From contig JAFMSR010000017.1 in NCBI GenBank assembly GCA_022818135.1, forward strand, positions 3,157,333 through 3,221,332: a DNA stretch of 64,000 nt. Direction: 5' to 3'. This DNA is from Saxidomus purpurata. Its lineage: Eukaryota; Mollusca; Bivalvia; Venerida; Veneridae. Below the pieces are notes generated by a model. That model saw only the letters and a list, made by a program, of their open reading frames with translations. It was not told where the DNA came from and did not search any database. Position numbers and translations under genes: made by a program. Below are positions 20,435-31,740 of the stretch, piece after piece. Position 1 is the first letter of the stretch; every line of letters starts with the position of its first letter.

Positions 20435-22297
20435 ATGGATAATTATTATAAAGGTGGCAGTGCCGAGACGAATATTATTGTGTTGCACCCGGTTCAGAGG
20501 ACACGACACCTTACTAGAGTGCCCCTTGCTTGACAACAAGCCAGCACATCGGAGCGTATAGATATTGTGTTTACTGTGCAGAACATTAAGACATGCTCCG
20601 ACTGTCATCTGAAGACTAAAGCTTCACGAAATCACAAACTCGTTCATAAGGACGACATTGCAAAAATATCTACTTCTAAGGATACAGAGGCATGCACTGA
20701 AAAATGTCCAGAACATAAGCAAGAAGTTCGTAATCAGACAAGAAAATATTACTACCCATTTTATATAAAATAGACAACAGGCCATGAAAAGGACCAACTA
20801 ATTGGTTGCCAAAACAGCAAAAGTTGGAGACAAATACATCAATGCCTGCCACGACAACCTCGTTAAAGAAATCAACAAATTTCGTAAAAAAATAAATGAC
20901 AGACTGGACGAGCTGCAGCAGAAAATTCAGAATGTAACAGACAAAAAGAAGACTGCGGACAAACATGTCATCCAAAAAATGCTTGATAGTTGTATTGATC
21001 TTTCCAAAGACATCAAGAAATTAGTCAAGTCTAAAAACCACTAATTCTTCCCGCCAAAATGGACAACTCTACATCACGATGAAACAGGCTCAGTCCAAAC
21101 TCAAGTCGGATGAACTAAAACAAGCTGAGGAAGGTATTGAAAGAACACAAATGTAATACTAATTTGAAGCAAACAGTTCTCTACAGAAAATGTTAACAAC
21201 TCACGATATACTTGGGAAGCTCGGTCTCTCAGTTGCTTTGAACCTGGAGCAATAATATTAACCGATAGTATATATTCGTCCCAGTTTTGAACACGACCCA
21301 TACTGATATAAATGTAAAGACACAGTCTGATAAGCACGAGGGCTCAATCACAGGATGTGCCGTCTTATCCTCCGACAAACTTGTGCTGGCTGATTATGAT
21401 AACAAGAAACTGAAAATTGGGTAAAACTATGGTAGAGAAAAAGACACTTAATTCATCACCATGGGACATTGCCGTACTGCCTCAATACCGATTGCTGGTA
21501 ACAATGCAAGACAAGAGAGAGGTGCTTAAATTATGACAACAGCTGGTAAACTGTCAACTGTTCGTACCGTTCCAGTGAAAGGACGATGTAGAGGAGTAAC
21601 CTACCATCAAGATCCTCTTTATGTGGTTTGTGTTTTTTCTCCAAGGCGGTCCTCTGTGTTCTTTAAGTGCGTTTTGTTATGATCCTTTGTATGATGTATT
21701 TATTATTTCTAGATAAGGGGGGGAAGGTAATGAGCAAAACAAGTTATCTCTGAGCAGTGGGACTTTTTTTGGGTGGTCGTGGCATCCCTGTTTGTTTTTT
21801 TGTTTGTGTGATCTTTGTGTACTTATACTAGTAAGGAAGGTAATGAGAAAACCCAAGTTACCTTGTGCTGAGTGACGATTTTTAACCCACTTTACCTTGT
21901 GCTGAGTGACGATTCCAAACTTATCTATATTAGTGACTATAATAAACACTGTATAGTCAACGGGTCGTACCGACTATGCCTCGAACGAGGATGGTGGACC
22001 CAATAAGCACAATTACAAACACTGTATAGTCAGTATAACATTACAAGGTGAAGTTACAGCTGTATACAAACACAAGGATGTGTCTGAACCAAGAGGAATG
22101 TTAGTGTTAGATGATGGCTCATTGTTGGTGTGCAATTGGAATGGCATCAGCATATCTCAGGAGACTTGAAGCAAGGCCGGACAGTAACTGGTGATCTAGA
22201 GTACTATCCACAATCAATATGCTACAATCATCATCAGAATGAGATCTATATTGGCAGCAACTTGTGTAATCAGCTGAAAGTATTCATCTCACAGTAA
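20435..22297 (+). pseudogene. Decayed TRIM-type gene (B-box, coiled coil, NHL-like C-terminal part)
   Basis: Fragments of one single-exon TRIM-like protein follow each other in order on the + strand but in different frames. B-box-like remains with Cys/His (CSDCHLK, NHKLVHKDDI, ACTEKCPEHKQE) lie at about 20585-20725. A coiled coil (20802-21041) contains INKFRKKINDRLDELQQKIQ. NHL-like pieces lie from about 21350 (LSSDKLVLADYDNKKLKIG-like), then SSPWDIAVLPQYRLLVTM, then GRCRGVTYHQDPLYVVC, then GEVTAVYKHKDVSEPRGM and LVLDDGSLLVCNWNG, ending CNQLKVFISQ plus TAA. At least eight frameshifts or stops and an insertion around 21660-22030 break it. Bivalves have large TRIM families acting as ubiquitin ligases in immunity and development. 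The RING part is not seen. An alternative, a gene with many small introns, is unlikely since no splice sites bridge the breaks. Confidence 0.85.
21660..22032. repeat. Insertions and local duplications within the TRIM pseudogene
   Basis: Between the NHL pieces are a tandem doublet ('ttgtgctgagtgacgatt' at about 21862 and 21898) and two copies of AAACACTGTATAGTCA (21944-21959 and 22017-22032) that bracket 57 bp of unrelated sequence. The second is a possible target-site duplication of a small insertion. Confidence 0.55.
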
Positions 22298-22631
22298 ACT
22301 TTCAACAATGTACATGAAACAGTAAAAATATATAAAAAGCATATATAATGGCAACAAAACGTTAGAAGTGAATTAGTTAAAGAACAGAGACAGAAAAATC
22401 TATATTTCTGTCAAATAGTAAATTTATCAAATGATCTAAAGTAACACTGTAAGACACACAAAAGTAGATACTGTAAATGGAAAAGTAAATTTTTTTTAAG
22501 ATTATTCAGTGACAGAACTGGTGGAGATTATATGTTGTAATACTGTATTGATTTTGTAATTTTATTTACAGACATAATATTGTACCTGTTAAATAGCCTA
22601 TTGCGATTAGGTATGTTTGCTTGCTGGTATC
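22298..22631. other. Spacer, nothing recognised
   Basis: AT-rich sequence between the TRIM pseudogene and the retrotransposon fragment. No feature was found. Confidence 0.5.
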
Positions 22632-22905
22632 TTACTTACCAAAAATATCTCGTGTGAAAGAAAGATGTTGAGTTTCACAGCTATGTTTAGAGCGGAGACC
22701 ATGTTGAAATGGAGTTACCGGTAGTAAGATTATGGTGTTAGAAACTAAGATGTGCTTCATTGGTTTCGAGACAATGCATGCGAGAAAAATTGGATGATGA
22801 TTACTAGCTTTGCATTTAGGACCTTTTTGTGTACACTGGTGCAACAATCGTTGTTTTTCAGTCATCAGGGACAATGCCAGTTTGTAAAGAGGCATGGAAT
22901 ACTTT
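22632..22905 (-). mobile_element. Non-LTR retrotransposon fragment (reverse transcriptase, N-terminal part)
   Basis: Encodes a short open frame with LALSLM, QKGPKCKASNHHPIFLACIV, SKPMKHILVSNTI and TPFQHGLRSKHSCETQHLSF. These match the start of the RT domain in Jockey/CR1-like elements (VYKKG...NYRPISL...LE.I.....QHGFR...SCETQLL). The catalytic YxDD part is absent. The same family is present in opposite orientation at 45333-46140. Confidence 0.75.
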
Positions 22906-23309
22906 AATAAGAAAAAGAGAAACTTAAAAACATCATTATTTTAGCAATCTGAGAGAAAGATGCTCGTTATGATTTGGGTCTTTTAGTAGTATAAGAACAC
23001 CATCTACATGTATTTAGGTATCACACGTCATCTTATTTTTCTTGACAAGTTCGATCATTTTCCAACAGGCCCGATTATTAGGGAACGATACATCTCCAAC
23101 TCTTGCCATGTTTCAAACATATTTTTTGGGTGAATTTAAATGTGTTGCAAGTTACAAGGATAGAGCGCAAAAGTCTGTAATAAAAAATATGATCTCGCCA
23201 TTAGTGAAATTCATTTGACCATATATCCAGCCAAGTACGAGATCAAGTTGTCATACAAACTTGTCTATTTGGTGAAGATTACTTTATATGTGAATACAAT
23301 AGCGTGAAG

Positions 23310-23560
23310 ACCACCTCTGTGGTCAAAGTTGGGTGGTTAGAATCGCTGACTTGAAATCACTGTAACCTCTAATTGACTGAGGGTCATGCCCAGTTAGAGC
23401 TCATCCCTTTTTTGATAAAGTTGGCTGTTTCTTACGGATGATACGAGTCTCATAGTGTTTTTTTCAAGAAACAATGGTTAAGTAAACAGTCCACCTGTTA
23501 GAATGACCAAGATACCGGTCTGAACTGGCGTTAACTCTTTCGACTGTGTGAAGGGGAGGC
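23310..23560 (+). repeat. Diverged tRNA-headed SINE
   Basis: 'ctctgtggtcaaagt', 'ggtggttagaatcgctgact', 'gactgagggtcatg', 'gttggctgtttcttac' and 'acaatggttaagtaaac' occur in the same order as in the better preserved copy at 33295-33535. Confidence 0.6.
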
Positions 23561-23996
23561 GGAGAGGTTTGCTGGGATTTATTGCTGGGAACGCTCGAGA
23601 AAGTTCGTGTGTAATTGTGTATAATTGTGGCTTTGAACATTATACAAAGTGGAACTGTTACCTTTCATGACAGAACTGGTATAGAAAACCAATTTATTTT
23701 GTTTGATGGAAAACATAGTCGCATTTATTATATCAGAGACATAGCATGCCTCTGATTATATCATATTAAGTACAATTTAATTTTCCATTCTGTTTTACAT
23801 GAAATATACTGAACACTTTGCTTACCCACCTAATACAACACACATTGCACCCGGGCCATTATACTGTTATCATGTCAACAGTACGACACGCAGTGATGTT
23901 TTAAATAGAAAGTTGCAGGTACATGTACAATGTATTCTTTCGAAATATTTTCCATTTATCACGAAAACTTATCTTTACCCTGGTGTTAGCAACTTA

Positions 23997-24085
23997 TTCA
24001 CCTTTGTGATCAGTGTTGAACATGATCAGTTGGCACATCTGTATTATGTTGATGATCTGCACTGTTTGCTATTCAGTCAATGAAG
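23997..24085 (-). repeat. Dispersed short repeat, family R1 (fragment)
   Basis: On the - strand it reads 'atagcaaacagtgcagatca' followed by 'tgatcatgttcaacactg', the core phrase of family R1. Confidence 0.5.
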
Positions 24086-25079
24086 TTTTACATTATACAC
24101 ATTCATATTGAAAAGCACATTTTAGAAATACAGTGAGGTACGGCAAGTGTTTTTTTTTCCAATCAAAACCCCAGCTGTGACATTTGACTATTACAAAGGC
24201 AAGCACATCGCTCTGCATGTACATAATGTAGTTTAGACGAGAAAAATAAATATGTACATGTTGCAATATTCTATTTCTAAATAATTCCAGCAGCAAGGTA
24301 GGTTTACCAGACCAATGCCATTTCGAACATTTTGTGTTCATTTGCTTATTAAAGCAACTTAACAACAGAAACAGTGAGCCTGGATTGTAGTGGGTATGAA
24401 GACATATTGCATCATTTTCAGAAGTCCTGTTATTCTATTTGAACAGCAATCACTCTTTTCCCAACATTGAATAATATTAGACTGATTTTTTACTACTCCA
24501 TTCCAGGTTTGCATAAGAATACTTTCCGTTTCTGTTGCTTACCATAATTACTCTTAATTAAATTTAACTAGTTAAGACTGTTCATTGCTGGAAAGAGAGG
24601 ATTTATGTTGCAATAGCTCCACACGTTCCGTCTAGTCAGCCTCACAACATGTCTTATTGAAAACTTGTGAACAATAATTAACACAGATGATTTTACACAA
24701 TTTATTTTCAAGTATTTACAGTAACCAAACAATGTTCTGATTGATAAGGAATGTGGGAAGTAAAAATATCATCTTTAGAATCCACCTTAGATAAGAAATA
24801 TCTACAGTACTGTCTAGTAACACATGTCTACTCAGACGAGGTTGGATACGAGATGTTCCTTCATGTATACACACTAAGCTCTTGTTGAATTTCAAGTAGC
24901 TTTTTTCTGCTGACCACCCATTTGAACCATAAATGGCACTGAGCCAGTGGGGTTGTAGAGTCTAATGTAGAATCCCAACAGTGTAAGTACACCTCTTTTG
25001 AGCAGAATACAGACAAAGCAGTCACAGTCCAAAAAATTCAGATTTAAAACCCTGAAATCACTATTTGCTTACCATACAC

Positions 25080-25514
25080 ATAAATACAAGAGGACCAAGT
25101 TGCTACTTCCCAAATATATAGCTCTGGGCTTTGTGGTCATCTAGAAAGATTATTAAAGTTTTCACTTATATAAATCTATGTTAAACAAGTGACCCCTGGG
25201 CAGGGCAAAGTTTGACCCCAGGGGTTCAATCTGAACAATCTTGGCAGAGGCCCAATATGATTGCTACAAACCAGATTAGGAGAAGACTTTCCAAGTTTTC
25301 ATTTTGGTTGCCATGGCAATCAAATCTGTTAAGGAATTCTTTTAACAACTTTGACAGATAAAATGCAAGAAACGTTTCTGTTGTTTGGTTGAAATTTGAG
25401 CCGACAGTTTTCAAGAAACTGGTGGACAGACAACAGTACAACCTACAATGGATGCTGGACAGAGAGTGGTCACAATAGCTGAAGCATTGCACTTTATGCC
25501 AGGTGAGCTAAAAA
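25080..25514. mobile_element. GAGCTAAAAA-family element, left-truncated
   Basis: Contains 'caagtgacccctgggcaggg', 'gttgccatggcaatcaaat' and the right end 'gccaggtgagctaaaaa' at 25498-25514, all shared with the elements at 58467-59352 and 59773-60261. The left hairpin end is missing. Confidence 0.6.
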
Positions 25515-25601
25515 AAAACAAGTATGGAAAATCAGAATGTAAATCTAGAAATTAAGGCGTCCTGAAAACGGCCAGCCTTAGGAACTCTTCATTTCACACA
25601 G

Positions 25602-25699
25602 TTCCGCTGTTTAGATTTTGGGAGCATCCCTTTGAAGTAAATACTGGAACAGCCAAAGGAAAGTGGCAGTTCAATGATCCAGTTAATACACTTCATTCA
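25602..25699 (+). CDS. Possible isolated coding exon of unknown gene
   Basis: After an acceptor-like cacacag the frame PLFRFWEHPFEVNTGTAKGK, then WQFNDPVNTLHS, stays open to a good donor (TTCA followed by gtaaga). Composition looks protein-like (WEHPF, GKWQF). I do not recognise the family, and no partner exon was found within several kilobases. It could equally be a relic or chance. Confidence 0.2.
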
Positions 25700-25714
25700 G
25701 TAAGAATATCTGTG

Positions 25715-28640
25715 ACCCATCATACACACTACATATATTTTGTTTCAGAGAAAAACTTGCACACTAGAAACTAAATCAGTAATCTCTTATCCATGTATTG
25801 CTTACCTGTAAATCTCTTACAACCCTAATACCAAATGTCAGAAATAACTGTAATGCCTACTTATATATGATAATGGTCCCCATACCATTTAATCTAACAA
25901 GTGCTATATTTTACAAGTGCAAGTTGATAATAATACCAAACGAAAGTGAAATAACATTAAAACAATGTTATCTACAAGAACAGTGTATCAAGCAGGAGAA
26001 AGTAAACAAGATACCAGCCTGTGACATAATTCTTATATGTAAGGACAAACAGCACTTGAAGTTTACTCATCCATTTCAAGATTATCTTGTGTGATGATGA
26101 TATATTTATATATGATTATGTACCAAATAAATAGCACACAAAGATCTACTATACAAATATTCTGTTTGTCCAATGATAAATAATAAAAGAATATACGCAA
26201 TGAACAGTTTGGTCCATTTTCAGGATGACTTGGTTCAAGAAGTGACCTATGGAGTAATTGCCCTTTCATTTGACTGTGCGACCTAGCTTTTGAACATGTG
26301 TGACCTAGTTTAGAATTCAGACTTAATTATCAATTGCCATGATTGGGTACAAAATATAGGTTATGTGTGGATTTGACCCAGTTTACTCTGTTTTTACACC
26401 TGATCTGGACAAGCATTCTGATCAATTTTCATGTTTGTATTCAAAAAGTGGCCCCAAGTGCTAAAAAGATTGGTGATCTTGTTGTATATCCAATGTAACC
26501 CACTTTCAAATTTTACCAAGAAGACCTAAAGACATACATTTAAATCAATTTTCATGTGGAGTCAAGACAAAAAGTTGCTATAAGCAAATTACCAAGGTGT
26601 TCCTTTTGTTTTACATCCTTAGCACATGACCCACTTCTTCATCAGACTTTGAAACCACCAAGACAACCATTCAAAGCAATTTTCATCAGGACTGGATACT
26701 TTATGTGGACTTTTGAGTGTTTACAAGCTAAATATGGACAGACTGACATTAGGGGAACACAAAAACTCATCTTGAGCTCTCCATGTTTCGTTAAACTAGC
26801 TAAGTTACATGTAGTTATGATTCTTGTACTTTAGACTTTCCCGTAATGTTGAAAGTTTCAACACAATATGTGTAATAGTTTGGGAAAAAGTGTTGCAGAC
26901 AGACTGGTGACCGATGACTGAAACAAGATGTCACTTACGGTAGCATATAAAATTTTCAGATAAATGCACTACTGTACATCTACTATTTACAATGCCATTA
27001 GGAGGTTATCAAAATACCTCACCATACAATCATAACATGAAATAAAAACATTCTAATAAACAAGAGTAAAACTAGTGTATATGTACAACATACTAACATC
27101 ATTTTACAAATATCAGTTCATAAAATATACAACTATAATTAGAATCATAGCAACAAAAACATTCTATATATTCCTGTTAACAATTAGCAACTTAACAATC
27201 ATAGTAACAGTTTGTACTAACCATACCATATAACAATAATTTCTTATCAATCTAATCAGTGAAAAAAAAAGATCACAAGTACAAAATACAGTCCTGCCGA
27301 GCAAAAACCAACCATGGTAAAGGTCTGGCCATTTTTATATACTGGACCCTGTTGTTTAAAACTTTAACTAGGCGTTATACGAACAGTCGGTTAAATTTGA
27401 GGGTCATACTCCTGCAGTTATAAAGACTTACTAAAACAAATGCATTGATTCATGAGAATAAAGACTAAAAACTCTTCAAAGCAAAGTAAATATATTATAA
27501 AAATAGTGTTCTCCACTAAAAATAAATTTTTCATTCCAAAGTTAATCTACTGTTAGCTTAACAGTCGATTAAGTTTTCTAACAACGGAGTCCTGGGTCAA
27601 ATACTGTAAACACACATGTTAAAGGCTTGTAACAAAAATGGTAATACCCATGGCATGGTGGAGTGGATGGTTTTTGCACAGCAGTACTTATTTATGAGCT
27701 TTAAAAAAAGTCTATCTTCAGCTACTGTACAAAATTAATATGGAATGTATACAGGACTTCCATTATATTCTACATGCTATTTGATTGTACAATTATATAT
27801 TACAATGTACATAATTATCATGCAAATACAGTTTAAAACAGTAAAATATGTAAGAAATATACATAAACAATTTCTAAAAAGTGACAAAAAAATAAGCTGA
27901 TGAAAATTTTCTGTCTCAGTTCATTGAGATGCTAAAAATTAAAACATGGTTTGTTCATGCAAAAACCTGTTTGTGCAAGTCATTTTAAAGTAACCCCGAG
28001 TGAGGAAGCAACCTTAAATATAACTATACATTGTTTTTTTTTTGTAACAAAATTGTGACTGTCACATAGAAAATAGACATGTTTCCGCAGTTTAACCTCA
28101 AAACTAACCTAAAATTGTATCAATGATCTAATTCAAATTCATTTTTGTACGAAAATTACAGTTCTGTTCAAATGAAATTAATCAATATAATTATTATGCA
28201 ATAGTTACTATATCAGCATTTAAGACTGTATAATTATAGCCATGTATTTTTCATAGAAATGGTAATGTGTGAATGTTTATTGTTTGGATCTTAAATATGT
28301 GAATCAACTCACCCATGAAATCCACCAGTGAACAAAGACCTCTGGTTTGTTTAAGAAGCCAAGATGGTCTTTGTTGACAGGTGTTTCTACTAGACAAAAG
28401 GCTGGTTTTTATTCTGAGGTGGGTTTAAACACAGGTTTCATTGTACATGCTGAAACTTTCTGAATATTTAACTATATCTGAATGTTTAACTATGTCTGAT
28501 TGTTTGGCCAAGCTCCAAACTTACAACTCCTGGGCATGCAGTTGGATTCTGTACAGAGTAATCTTAGGTATGCATTACATCAGTGATATTTTATCAACAA
28601 TATAACCAGCCTGGCTCACCAAGGGGTGATATAATATTAT
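25715..28640. other. Intergenic, no gene recognised
   Basis: AT-rich. The part at about 26260-26900 has short phrases ('gacctagtttt', 'atcaattttcatg') typical of satellite-type repeats elsewhere in the window. No exon or structured RNA was seen. Part may be 3' UTR of the zinc-finger gene on the - strand. Confidence 0.4.
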
Positions 28641-28648
28641 ACTTACTA

Positions 28649-28720
28649 AAGAGGGATTTTCTATTATTACAAGACAGTAGACTTAAGAGGGATTTCCTAT
28701 TATTACAAGACAGTAGACTT
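28649..28720. repeat. 36-bp tandem duplication
   Basis: Two adjacent 36-bp units beginning 'aagagggatttt' and 'aagagggatttc' and ending 'acaagacagtagactt' differ by one base. Confidence 0.85.
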
Positions 28721-28879
28721 AATCATTCAACTCAAGGACTATACAAATAGACCTCCTCAGACAGCGTATCTGTATTAATCGAAGTTACCCTAGCCACTCT
28801 TCCACTCTTAACAAAAGGTAATTACATACTTTACGTTCCCTGCTATGTGCATGCCTTTAAGATGCCAAGTAATGACTTG

Positions 28880-30740
28880 CAAAATGATTCAACTATTTAT
28901 CAAGGCAGCAGCCAAGATTTAAACCTACACTGTGTGCCCTTTATAAAATTCTGAATTGTATAAAGCAACACTTTACAAGAGCCATGTTGAAATGGCCAAT
29001 CCCCCTGCCCAGGCAAGGTTTTTGTGTTGAAAGATAGCCATATGAAAGGGCCTAAATATGGTAAGTCATTAAACGAGAACATGCTGTTGATATGCACATC
29101 TCTTCTTGCTAGTGAAGCTTCCCTTGAAGATTTGTAGAAATCAAGCTTTAGGTTAATTGGAAATAGTGCGGACACAAATGTAGATGAAAAAGTAATCAAC
29201 GGGCAATAACCCCTTGAACAAGAGCTGTCAGTAGGACAGCGTGCTCGACTTTTTTAGTGCTTGCCAATAAAACAAAACTTTGCAGTTAAGGGCACACAAG
29301 ACTTTACTAGGAATTTTCTAAGTACAAATCAAGAAAAATTTTCACAGAGTTATCTTCTTTGCTTACAGATAGGTCTTACGATGGTACATAAGTACTCCAA
29401 CTTTCAAAGTAATATCTCAAATGGTTAGTTAACAAGTGGACAAGAATGAAACTTTAACTGAGTTTCTAAGTCAAAAAGGGCCATAATTCAAATAAAACCT
29501 TGACAGAATTACCTTCTCCGCCCTGTTTGGGAATCATGATGGTAACAAGTATTCCAACTTTCAAATTAATATCTCAAACAGTTCAGTCAAAAAGTGGACT
29601 GGTACGAAAAACTAACCAAGAGGGGGGGGGGGGGGGGGGGGTTCTAACTCGATAAAAGGCCTTAATTTTTAAAACAAATCCCTGACAGAGTTACCTTCTC
29701 TTGCGTACAGATGGGGTAATGATCTGAAATAGCATTAAAAGTTTCAAAGCAAATCTCAAAGGGTTCAGGCAATAAGTGGATTTTACCCATATTCAATGTA
29801 TTTTCTAAGTAAAAAGGGGCATAATTCTGTCAAAAACCTTGACAGAGTTTGTCCCTTGTCTGTTGATGAAGGTCATGATGGTAAACAAGTATGGTTAGTT
29901 TCAAAGCAATACCTCCAATGGTTTTGAAATAAAGTGAGGTGGAGAAAACTTAACCAAGCTCAATACACTTTCTAAGTAAAAAAAGGCCATAATTCTGTCA
30001 AAAACCTTGACAGAGTTTGTACTCTTGTCTGTAGATGGAGGTTATGATGGTAAAGAAGTATGGTAAGTTTCAAAGCCATACCTGTAATACTTCTGAAATA
30101 AAAGTGGGGTGGTACGAAAAACTTAACCAAGGTGTGACGCCAACGCCGACGCCGACGCAGACGCCGACGCCGGGGCGAGTAGGATAGCTCCCCTTTTCAT
30201 AGAAAAGTCGAGCTAAAAATCATTGCACTGGAACATGCTGAAAAATGCACATCTCCTTTTGATAATAAAGCAGTACATTTAGTTTCACAGAATTCAAGTC
30301 AGTAGTTTCTGAGAAATAGCCCAGACAAAATGCACAAAAGTACAAATGTACTATATATACCATACCCGTATGTATGTACATACAATGAAAGGACCATAAT
30401 TCAGTTAGAGAGGCATAAAACCGAAGCATGCATGCAATATGGGCATCTCCTGATGTTATGAAAGCATCTCATAAAGATTTGTTGAATTTCAGTCTTCGGT
30501 TGCTGAGAAATGGCGCAGAAACAAACGTACATGAAAATATTTGGTATAAAGGGGTCTAACTCTATGACAAATCATTTAAGTGAAACATGCTGATAATATG
30601 CACATGTTATCTTGATAGTGAAACAGTGTATGAAGTTCAGATAAATTCCAGTCAGTGCTTCTTGAGAAATAGCCAGGAAAAGAATATTCCATCCCGTCCC
30701 CCCATGGGGGAAAACAATCTATATCAATCAAATATGAAAA
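28880..30740. repeat. Outer tandem-repeat array around a nested element
   Basis: A roughly 190-bp unit with 'aacatgctg', 'atgcacatct', 'gatagtgaag' and 'tgagaaatagcc' appears at about 29080, 30230, 30430 and 30590. It is interrupted between 29216 and 30220 by the 29217-30219 element. Confidence 0.6.
29217..30219. mobile_element. Nested satellite-carrying element, AACAAGAG...GAGCTAAAAA (family S2)
   Basis: Starts AACAAGAGCTGTC with the hairpin 'ctgtcagtaggacag' and ends 'aaaagtcgagctaaaaa'. It carries about four units of about 165-180 bp ('aggccataattctgtcaaaa', 'ccttgacagag', 'gatggtaa'). A 20-G run lies at 29622-29641 and a gccgac-rich patch at 30135-30172. Same end structure as 11827-13190. 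Confidence 0.75.
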
Positions 30741-31528
30741 GTAGTTAGTGATGAATATATACTTCACAAATATGATTTGATGGACTAAAACTTTATCTGT
30801 GTAGTTATGATGCTGTACATACTACTGAACAATCAATTTGTCATGTCGTTCACAACTATGTACTGATTCTACAAAATGAACAGTTAAAGTAACCTGTAAC
30901 TTTGTACTGTCAATATTTACTGCTATACTAAAATCAATACCAAATTGTTACATACTAAACAAAGTATAGTAAAACCTGCCAATCCGCCAGTCAAGGGTTG
31001 CACCAAAATTGGCCACCTGAAGCATGTGGCTACTCAATACTTATGTATTTGATATAAAAATGGCCAGTTGTCATACATTGGTAGAGACTGCTTAACACAA
31101 TTGGCTGCTTAACAGAGGTGAACATTTAACACGCGTTCTGCTGTATTTCCTCTTTCCTAAACAGCTTTACAGGACTTGAAAGCTGTCACAGCATAAGTGT
31201 GAGCAGCATTGCAGGTTATGAAACTCTTGAATGGGAATGCTATACCTGAAAATTGAAAAACAGTATGTTGGAAAGATATCCACAACTCAATATTTCCTGA
31301 ATCTGAAAAGGAAATCAAATTTCCTAACACATATATTCAAAGACATTATGATTAATTTGATTCATTTCATTAACATATCAAAATCATCCACAAGAAAAAT
31401 AATCACTATGTATAGTGGATTAGTGGGCAGCAAACAGGTCTGGAGCTTTACATGTAAATACGGCGAGATGTAACAGTTTTCTCAGACTTGACTCTATCAG
31501 AGTTACCACTACATCAATATGCAATACC

Positions 31529-31740
31529 TTAACTATCTACATCCTCCACATCCACCTCCTGTAGTTCTGTTTTGACGATAGATAGATCTATGTCTAACCC
31601 GTTTTCTGAACTAGGCGAGTCTGGTAAACCCATCTCTGGGCACATCAGTTCTAAGTCCTCACCCGACGGAAACTCTTCTGACTCCACTGTGTCCTTTGGT
31701 AAATCCGGAAGGTCACAAATATTGTTTCTAGCAAATGGTC
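31529..31740 (-). CDS. Zinc-finger gene exon 5, acidic C-terminus
   Basis: The acceptor is tatttttag before GACCATTTGC and the stop is TAA at 31531-31529. It encodes RPFARNNICDLPDLPKDTVE, an EDLELMCPEMGLPDS part and the end IVKTELQEVDVEDVDS. The exon joins exon 4 through the split Arg codon A|GA. A VKTE sumoylation consensus is present. Confidence 0.8.

Noticed and set aside
20802..21044. Coiled-coil ORF as a functional small protein
   Set aside because: It is continuous with B-box and NHL-like relics of a broken TRIM-type gene.
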